Of a stretch of DNA of 17,327 bases, positions 12,905 through 17,327 are shown piece by piece. Position 1 is the first letter of the stretch; every line of letters begins with the position of its first letter. The stretch comes from JALZAA01 sp035316025 (GTDB lineage Bacteria; Actinomycetota; Acidimicrobiia; IMCC26256; JACDBD01). The notes below the pieces were generated by a model. It had not been told where the DNA came from. It saw nothing but the letters and a program-made list of their open reading frames with translations, and searched no databases. The stretch covers positions 1 to 17,327 of the forward strand of contig DATFXL010000085.1 in the NCBI GenBank assembly GCA_035316025.1, written 5' to 3'. The position numbers and the translations under genes are program-made.

Positions 12905-13486
12905 ATGGCCACCGCTCCTTCGGGGACCGCGCGCGCCGGCGCGCCGAGCTGGCCACGCCGGAACGCGTTGCTGGCACGGATCGGTGCCTTCGACGACGCC
13001 GTCGACCGCTGGGTCGCCCGATACCGGCGCCGTGAGCTCGACCCATTGTTCTACGGCCTGTCGAGCGCGGCCGACCATGCGTTGCTGTGGATCGCCATCG
13101 GCGCGCTGCGCGCCGCTCGTCGCGCCGAACCGGCGGTGGGCGTCCGGTTCGCAGTCGCGCTGGGCGCCGAGTCGGCCTTGACGAACGGGCTGATCAAGCT
13201 GGCGTTCCGCCGCATCCGCCCTCCCAGCGCACCGCCCGGACCGCTGCCGTACGGTCTCCGGCGGCCTCGGACGAGCGCGTTCCCGTCGGGACACGCCACC
13301 TCGGCGTTCATGGCCGCGACGCTGCTCTCGGAGGGCACCGACGCCGCCCCCGCCTACTTCACGCTCGCGGGCCTCGTGGCAGCGAGCCGGGTCTACGTCC
13401 GCATGCACCACGCCTCCGACACGGTGGCGGGCGCCCTGATCGGCCTCGTGCTCGGGCGGATCGCCAAGCGCATCATCACCCGCTGA
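12905..13486 (+). CDS. PAP2-family phosphatase (membrane lipid phosphatase-like)
   Basis: A 193-residue phosphatase of the PAP2 family, members of which remove phosphate from lipid phosphates such as phosphatidic acid or undecaprenyl diphosphate. All three motifs are present: C1 as K98 to R105-P106 (KLAFRRIRPP), C2 as P127-S-G-H130, and C3 as SRVYVRMHHASD with R162, H168 and D172. Hydrophobic segments lie at LLWIAIGALRA, between C2 and C3 (FTLAGLVAAS), and at VAGALIGLVLGR, fewer than the usual six, so it is a short membrane-associated form. The ATG is set by the TACCCT hexamer. A hairpin follows the stop. Which lipid it acts on cannot be told. Confidence 0.9.
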   Translation: MATAPSGTARAGAPSWPRRNALLARIGAFDDAVDRWVARYRRRELDPLFYGLSSAADHALLWIAIGALRAARRAEPAVGVRFAVALGAESALTNGLIKLAFRRIRPPSAPPGPLPYGLRRPRTSAFPSGHATSAFMAATLLSEGTDAAPAYFTLAGLVAASRVYVRMHHASDTVAGALIGLVLGRIAKRIITR

Positions 13487-13498
13487 TCCGGTCCCGGC

Positions 13499-13514
13499 CC
13501 CGCGATCGCGCGGG
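13499..13514. terminator. hairpin after the PAP2 gene
   Basis: CCCGCG (13499-13504), loop ATCG, CGCGGG (13509-13514): a perfect 6-bp stem with a tight 4-nt loop, 13 nt after the PAP2 stop. There is no U-run. A TACCGT hexamer begins at 13515 directly after the stem and may be the -10 for the next gene. Confidence 0.5.
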
Positions 13515-13565
13515 TACCGTGGTTGTCGACCCCATCACTCGGATTTCCCGGTCCGGAGGTGTGCC

Positions 13566-14153
13566 GTGCCCCGCGAGATTGCCGTCAGCTTCGACTACCG
13601 GTGTCCCTTCGCCCGTAACGCGCACGAGGCCGTCGTGACGGCGCTGCGCGAGGGTGCGGACCTCGACGTACGGTTCCTGCCCTTCTCACTCGATCAGGCG
13701 CACGTCGACGAGGGTGATCCGCCGGTGTGGGACCGCCAGCCGGGTGAGTGGGGCACCGGAGTCACCGCCTTGCTGTACGGCATCGCCGTGCGGGACCACT
13801 TCCCTCAGGGCTTCTACGACTTCCACCTCGCCGCCTTTGCCGCCCGCCACGACCAGGGCAAGAAGCTCGGCCACGAGGACGTCGTCCGCGAGGCCGTGGC
13901 CTCGGCCGGCCTCGACGTCGACGCCGTCGCCGAAGAGGCGTGGAGCGGCCGGCCCCTGAAGACGCTCGCCGCCGAGCACACCGAGCAGGTCGACCGGTTC
14001 AATGCGTTCGGCGTGCCGACGTTCATCGAAGGCGACCAGGGCGTGTTCATCCGGTTCATGGAGCGCAACCGCGTCGACGACCTCGAGCGGGCGCTCGGGC
14101 TGCTCGAGTGGACGCGCCTCAACGAGTTCAAGCACACGCAAATCCCGCGTTGA
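13566..14153 (+). CDS. DsbA-family thioredoxin-fold protein with a single active-site Cys
   Basis: A 195-residue cytosolic thioredoxin-fold protein of the DsbA superfamily, like FrnE or HCCA isomerase relatives. The active-site position reads FDYRCPFARNAHE: the first cysteine (C13) is kept, but the second of CxxC is missing (CPFA). The cis-proline loop GVPTF is present near residue 150, and the inserted helical domain lies between. Without the second cysteine it cannot do normal disulfide exchange; a glutathione/mycothiol-dependent or isomerase-like role is possible but unproven. There is no signal peptide. The GTG at 13566 has a strong GGAGGT (13555-13560) 5 nt upstream. The TACCGT at 13515-13520 would give a leader of about 40 nt. 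Confidence 0.88.
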   Translation: MPREIAVSFDYRCPFARNAHEAVVTALREGADLDVRFLPFSLDQAHVDEGDPPVWDRQPGEWGTGVTALLYGIAVRDHFPQGFYDFHLAAFAARHDQGKKLGHEDVVREAVASAGLDVDAVAEEAWSGRPLKTLAAEHTEQVDRFNAFGVPTFIEGDQGVFIRFMERNRVDDLERALGLLEWTRLNEFKHTQIPR

Positions 14154-14203
14154 ACCACGCGTGAGCGCTTGCGCGTCCTTCCGCCTCGCGAAACCCTGAT
14201 CCA

Positions 14204-15619
14204 ATGCGAATGAGCGATGCCGAGGCGATCATGTGGGCGGTCGAGAAGGACCCCGCCCTCCGCTCGGACTTCACGAACATCAGCATCCTCGCCGATCGGC
14301 CCGACGCCGGTCGCCTGCGCGCCAAGGTCGAACATGCCATCGAGGCCATCCCGCGCCTCGGGTACCGCGTCGTCCCGTCCCCACTCCGCCTCGCCCCGCC
14401 CGAGTGGGTGCCCGACTACGACCTCGACCTCGACTATCACCTCCGCACGGTCGCCGTTCCCGCGCCCGGCCGCATGCGGCAGTTGCTCGACCTTGCGGCA
14501 GCGGTGGCCGCGACACCGCTCGACCGCTCGCGCCCCCTGTGGGAGTTCACCGTCGTCGAGGGGCTCGAAGGCGGGCGCGCCGCGTTCCTCCAGAAGGTCC
14601 ACCACACGATCACCGACGGCGTCGGGGGCGTGAAGCTCTCGCTGAGCCTCCTCGACTTCGAGGCCAACCCACCGGCGCCGCCCGAGCCGTCGCCCTTGCA
14701 ACGGATCGTCGACGACGCCGAAGCACAACGCCGGGCGGAGACGTCGGCCGACCCCGTCCGCCGAGTCTCGCCCGCCGACGCCGTCGGTCAGGCGATCGAG
14801 TACAGCGTGCGCAAGCAGTTCGGACGCGTCGGCCGCGGTCTCGAGTCCGCCGCGCACGTCTTGTCCAGTCCCGAGTCTGCGCGCCGTGGCGTCGATGACA
14901 CCATCAGGCTTGCGGAGTCCGTGCGCCGGCAGCTGCTCATCACAGACCCCGCCCGCTCACACATCCTGGAGCGGCGGTCCCTCGCCCACCGCTTCGAGAG
15001 GTTCGCCGTGCCGCTTCCGAGTGCCAGGGCCGTAGCGGAGAAGCTCGGGGGAAGCGTCAACGACGTGTACGTCACCGGTGTCACCGGCGCGCTCGGCCTG
15101 TACCACGAACGGATGGGGGTTCCGTGCGACGAATTGCGCATGGCAATGCCCATCAGCACACGCGGCGACGACGAGGACAGCGCGAACAGCTTCACGCCGG
15201 CCCGCGTGCTGGTACCTGTCCAACCCAAGGACCCGGCGACGCGTTTCCGGCGCGTCCACGAGCGCCTGCACGGGTTGCGCGACGAGCCGGCCGTCACCGC
15301 CGCCGGGTCACTGGCGGGCTTGTTGTCCGCCCTCCCGACGTCGATGCTCGTCGCGCTCACCCGCAGTCAAGCCCGCACGATCGACTTCGCAACGTCCAAC
15401 CTGCGGGGCAGCCCGGTGGACCTGTACCTCGGAGGCGCTCGCATCGAAGCGAACTACCCGATGGGCCCGCGCGCCGGATGCGCGCTCAACGTGACCCTGC
15501 TGAGCTACCTCGACTCCCTCGACATGGGGATCAACATCGACCCCGTCGCCGTCAGCGACCCGGCGACGCTGCTCGACTGCTTCGACGAGTCGTTCGGCGC
15601 GCTGCTCGATCTCGATTAG
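14204..15619 (+). CDS. wax ester synthase / diacylglycerol acyltransferase (WS/DGAT)
   Basis: A 471-residue acyltransferase that joins acyl-CoA to a fatty alcohol or diacylglycerol, making wax esters or triacylglycerol, usually at the inner membrane surface. The catalytic HHxxxDG motif is KVHHTITDGVGG (H133, H134, D138, G139). It is preceded by the family's PLDRSRPLWEF, and NDVYVTGVTGALGLY and SNLRGSPVDLYLGGARI follow in the C-terminal domain. The N-terminus MRMSDAEAIMW matches relatives; the ATG at 14204 or the one two codons later (14210) could be the start, and neither has a clear ribosome binding site. Together with the carboxyltransferase and PAP2 genes it points to storage lipid metabolism. 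Confidence 0.94.
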   Translation: MRMSDAEAIMWAVEKDPALRSDFTNISILADRPDAGRLRAKVEHAIEAIPRLGYRVVPSPLRLAPPEWVPDYDLDLDYHLRTVAVPAPGRMRQLLDLAAAVAATPLDRSRPLWEFTVVEGLEGGRAAFLQKVHHTITDGVGGVKLSLSLLDFEANPPAPPEPSPLQRIVDDAEAQRRAETSADPVRRVSPADAVGQAIEYSVRKQFGRVGRGLESAAHVLSSPESARRGVDDTIRLAESVRRQLLITDPARSHILERRSLAHRFERFAVPLPSARAVAEKLGGSVNDVYVTGVTGALGLYHERMGVPCDELRMAMPISTRGDDEDSANSFTPARVLVPVQPKDPATRFRRVHERLHGLRDEPAVTAAGSLAGLLSALPTSMLVALTRSQARTIDFATSNLRGSPVDLYLGGARIEANYPMGPRAGCALNVTLLSYLDSLDMGINIDPVAVSDPATLLDCFDESFGALLDLD

Positions 15620-15627
15620 CGCGCTCG

Positions 15628-15673
15628 CGAGCTCGGGCTCTGCAGCGGCGGTCGACGAAGCCGCCGCCATCGC
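15628..15673. repeat. GC-rich repeat, copy B
   Basis: Partner of 11371-11417 (about 80% identical over 47 aligned columns). It contains the terminator stem at 15645-15667 and is preceded by the perfect 10-nt palindrome GCTCGCGAGC (15623-15632). It sits between convergent genes. Confidence 0.4.
15645..15667. terminator. hairpin between convergent genes, probable bidirectional terminator
   Basis: GCGGCGG (15645-15651), loop of 9 nt, CCGCCGC (15661-15667), a perfect 7-bp GC stem. It is in the 60-nt gap between the WS/DGAT stop and the stop of the small minus-strand gene. No U-tract is seen. Confidence 0.55.
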
Positions 15674-15679
15674 GCACGA

Positions 15680-16060
15680 CTAGGGCGCAGGGCGGCGGAC
15701 GCCGGGCACCTCGTCGATGGCGTCGCACCATTCCGTGTAGCCCGGGTCCAGCCACTCGTCGTGCTCGCAGTCGGTGACGAGGTCCTCGACATAGAGGTGC
15801 AGCGTCGGAGCCTCTTCCGCGAGCTCGGTGAGGTCGGCCGACCTCGGGTGGAGCGGACCGTGCTGCAGCACGTCGAGGACGGCGACCACGGCCAGGACCC
15901 GGTTCCGGCACGTCGGGCACGCCGACACCGTCGCCGCCTCGAATCCGTCGGTGAGGCCGAACAGCAGCACCGCCTCTCCGGCGTCGAGGACGACGCGGTT
16001 GCCGTCGTCGTCGACGACGGCGAGGGAGCCGTCGGGGGGGTGGGATTCGGCGGGCGGCAT
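15680..16060 (-). CDS. hypothetical small Cys-containing protein
   Basis: A 126-residue acidic protein of unknown function. The middle has a CxxC in SACPTCRNRVLAV (C48, C51), followed by a helical part (VLDVLQHGPLHPR, ELAEEAPTLHLYVEDL). The end has a C-x-H pair in TDCEHDEWLDPGY (C98, H100) and one more cysteine (C112). C48, C51, C98 and H100 could form one zinc site, but this is a guess from spacing. The N-terminus (VVDDDGNRVVLDAGEAVLLFGL) looks like beta strands. There is no signal peptide or membrane segment. The ATG at 16060 is set by TACCTT 6 nt upstream; the frame stays open much further, but that part is antisense to the MDR gene. I recall similar short actinobacterial proteins but no named family. 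Confidence 0.75.
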   Translation of the reverse strand: MPPAESHPPDGSLAVVDDDGNRVVLDAGEAVLLFGLTDGFEAATVSACPTCRNRVLAVVAVLDVLQHGPLHPRSADLTELAEEAPTLHLYVEDLVTDCEHDEWLDPGYTEWCDAIDEVPGVRRPAP

Positions 16061-16066
16061 GCCCGG

Positions 16067-16072
16067 AAGGTA
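16067..16072 (-). promoter_or_regulatory. -10 hexamer TACCTT before the small Cys-containing protein
   Basis: Read on the minus strand, TACCTT is followed by CCGGGC and the ATG at 16060 (6 nt). No Shine-Dalgarno is present, so a leaderless mRNA is predicted. Confidence 0.5.
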
Positions 16073-16133
16073 CCGCTCCCGGGGCCGGACACTCTTGGCG
16101 TCCTGTTTGCCCAGGTCAGAGCCCCGGCTCGCG

Positions 16134-16139
16134 TAGGGT
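16134..16139 (+). promoter_or_regulatory. -10 hexamer TAGGGT before the MDR oxidoreductase
   Basis: TAGGGT ends 8 nt before the GTG at 16148. There is no Shine-Dalgarno. Together with 16067-16072 it explains the 87-nt divergent gap, here with two separate promoters. Confidence 0.5.
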
Positions 16140-16147
16140 GAGCGCCC

Positions 16148-17110
16148 GTGCGGGCCGTCACCGTGGCCGAGGGCCGCCTCGAGTGGCGGGAGCATCCCGA
16201 TCCGGAGCCGGGCGCGGGCGAGGTGCTCGTCGACGTGCGCGCCGCCGGCCTGAACAGCGCCGACATGCTGCAACGACGCGGGATGTACCCGGCGCCGCCC
16301 GGGAGCCCCCCGGACATCCCGGGGATGGAGCTCGCAGGGGAGGTCGTGGCGCTCGGCCGCGACGTACAGCGGTTCTCGGTCGGCGATCGCGTCATGGCGC
16401 TCGTCGGCGGCGGTGGCCAGGCCGAGCTGGCCCTCGCGCACGAGCGCGTCACGATGCCGGCGCCCGACACGCTCACGTGGCCGAAGGCCGGCGGGTTCCC
16501 GGAGGTGTTTGTCACGGCGCACGACGCGCTGTTCACGCAGTGTGGGCTGCAAGTCGGTGAGCACGCTCTCGTACACGCGGCCGCGGGCGGCGTCGGCATC
16601 GCCGGCGTCCAGCTCGCCGCCCTCGCCGGCGCGCGTGTCACGGCCACCGTGCGCAATCCCGACTTGCGTGACGATGTCGCGTCGATCGGGGCGAGCGCCG
16701 GTCGGACCGCGGTCGTCGCACCGGATGACTTCGCCGCCTACGGGCCGTTCGACGTCGTGCTCGAGCTCCTCGGCGCACCGAACATCGGCCCGGACCTCGA
16801 CGCCCTGGCGACCGGAGGGCGCATCGTGGTGATCGGCGTCGGGGCGGGCGCCAGCACCGATCTCAACCTGCTCACGTTGATGGCGAAGCGCGGGCGAATC
16901 CATGCGTCGACGCTGCGTGCCCGCTCGCTCGAGGAGAAGGCCCGAGCCGTGCAGCTCGTCGCGGCGCAAGTGCTCCCCTTCGTCGAGAATGGCGACGCGC
17001 GACTGCAGGTCCCCGTGGCGGCGGCGTACCCGATGCCGGACGCCGAGGCGGCCTACGACCGGTTCCTCGCCGGCGGCAAGCTCGGCAAGATCGTGCTGAC
17101 CCGCGACTGA
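16148..17110 (+). CDS. MDR-family NAD(P)H-dependent oxidoreductase (quinone oxidoreductase-like)
   Basis: A 320-residue medium-chain dehydrogenase/reductase of the zinc-free quinone oxidoreductase type. The N-terminal GroES-like domain has VDVRAAGLNSADMLQRRG and the family's PDIPGMELAGEVVALG. The catalytic-zinc cysteine seen in alcohol dehydrogenases is replaced by Asn-Ser-Ala-Asp, so no catalytic zinc is expected. The Rossmann domain has the nucleotide-binding loop HAAAGGVGIAGVQLAALAGA, and GGRIVVIGVGAG follows. The substrate, perhaps a quinone or an enone, is unknown. The GTG at 16148 follows TAGGGT by 8 nt. Its stop is 3 nt from the stop of the convergent phosphatase gene. Confidence 0.93.
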   Translation: MRAVTVAEGRLEWREHPDPEPGAGEVLVDVRAAGLNSADMLQRRGMYPAPPGSPPDIPGMELAGEVVALGRDVQRFSVGDRVMALVGGGGQAELALAHERVTMPAPDTLTWPKAGGFPEVFVTAHDALFTQCGLQVGEHALVHAAAGGVGIAGVQLAALAGARVTATVRNPDLRDDVASIGASAGRTAVVAPDDFAAYGPFDVVLELLGAPNIGPDLDALATGGRIVVIGVGAGASTDLNLLTLMAKRGRIHASTLRARSLEEKARAVQLVAAQVLPFVENGDARLQVPVAAAYPMPDAEAAYDRFLAGGKLGKIVLTRD

Positions 17111-17113
17111 CGG

Positions 17114-17327
17114 CTACGTGCCCCGGGCGAGCAGTCGCGGCACCACCAGCCATGCGAGCACACCGGTCCCGGGCGCGACGTCCTCCCAGCGATCCACGTC
17201 GAGATCGACGCGCGCCAGCGCCGCCGTCGGGAAGCGCACGTGGCCGCCGCCCACCAGCGCCAGGAGGGCGTCCGACCACGTCGGCTCGTGCCCGACGACG
17301 AGCAGCACCTCGGTCGTGGCGGGCTCC
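17114..17327 (-). CDS. histidine phosphatase, SixA-like, C-terminal part (start beyond the window)
   Basis: The last 70 or so residues of a histidine phosphatase. The second-half signature is TTEVLLVVGHEPTWSDALL, where the histidine in VGHEP is the second catalytic His of SixA-type phosphatases, followed by a strand VRFPTAALARVDLDV. The frame is open to the window's right edge, so the N-terminal RHG motif is not visible. SixA proteins dephosphorylate His-phosphotransfer domains in E. coli, but most actinobacterial relatives are uncharacterised. Confidence 0.85.
   Translation of the reverse strand, partial: EPATTEVLLVVGHEPTWSDALLALVGGGHVRFPTAALARVDLDVDRWEDVAPGTGVLAWLVVPRLLARGT

Noticed and set aside
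14158..14176. Possible hairpin ACGCG...CGCGT after the DsbA-family gene
   Set aside because: The stem is only 5 bp with a 10-nt loop, which is expected by chance at this GC content.
16061..16969. N-terminal extension of the small Cys-containing protein on the minus strand
   Set aside because: The frame is open, but it is antisense to the MDR oxidoreductase and has no motif; the ATG at 16060 has a well-spaced TACCTT.
1..17327. A previously undescribed multi-gene system (defence, biosynthetic or mobile)
   Set aside because: Genes alternate strand in small units, most belong to known metabolic families, and no set of unknown genes with operon structure, toxin-antitoxin pair, reverse transcriptase, or integrase was found.

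Overview
The window is a piece of high-GC (roughly 70% by eye), densely packed chromosome that reads like an actinobacterium. The gene types fit this: an F420-type LLM oxidoreductase, a wax ester synthase/diacylglycerol acyltransferase, an AccD-type carboxyltransferase, an acyl-CoA dehydrogenase with the DEVH ending, a Rv2119-like RecB nuclease, and a remnant of an actinobacterial HNH endonuclease. The -10 hexamers of the form TAnnnT lying 6-8 nt before start codons point the same way. An uncultured member of the Acidimicrobiia or a relative is my best guess. No rRNA, tRNA, CRISPR array, insertion sequence or phage gene was seen.

Layout. 1-5068: the end of an acyl-CoA dehydrogenase, a terminator hairpin, a histidine phosphatase (-) divergent from an acyl-CoA carboxyltransferase (+), a GNAT acetyltransferase (-), an unrecognised small protein (+) and a small 2OG/Fe(II) oxygenase-like protein (+). 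5088-8437: an Asp-nucleophile alpha/beta hydrolase (-) divergent from a 14-TM MFS exporter (+), which overlaps a Ser-nucleophile alpha/beta hydrolase (+). 8565-10249: a tight run of RNHCP zinc protein, NUDIX hydrolase and class I methyltransferase; the RNHCP gene has no ATG/GTG/TTG start and appears to start at CTG. 10174-10308: a degraded HNH endonuclease C-terminus, antisense to and overlapping the methyltransferase tail. 10311-13486: LLM oxidoreductase (-), PD-(D/E)XK nuclease (+), P-loop kinase-like protein (-), PAP2 phosphatase (+). 13566-17327: DsbA-family protein (+), WS/DGAT (+), a small Cys-rich unknown (-), an MDR oxidoreductase (+) and the end of a SixA-like histidine phosphatase (-).

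Function. The set looks like housekeeping and lipid metabolism: acyl-CoA oxidation and carboxylation, storage-lipid synthesis, PAP2 phosphatase and several oxidoreductases, with one exporter/hydrolase group. Genes alternate strand in small units, with few real operons.

The most interesting structure is in the transcription and translation signals rather than in a new gene system. About nine genes have a TAnnnT hexamer ending 6-8 nt before an ATG or GTG and no Shine-Dalgarno, which predicts leaderless mRNAs. Three of the six divergent intergenic regions carry a symmetric AnnnTAnnnT, in which two opposite -10 hexamers share their TA. I found no convincing evidence of a new multi-gene defence or biosynthetic system.
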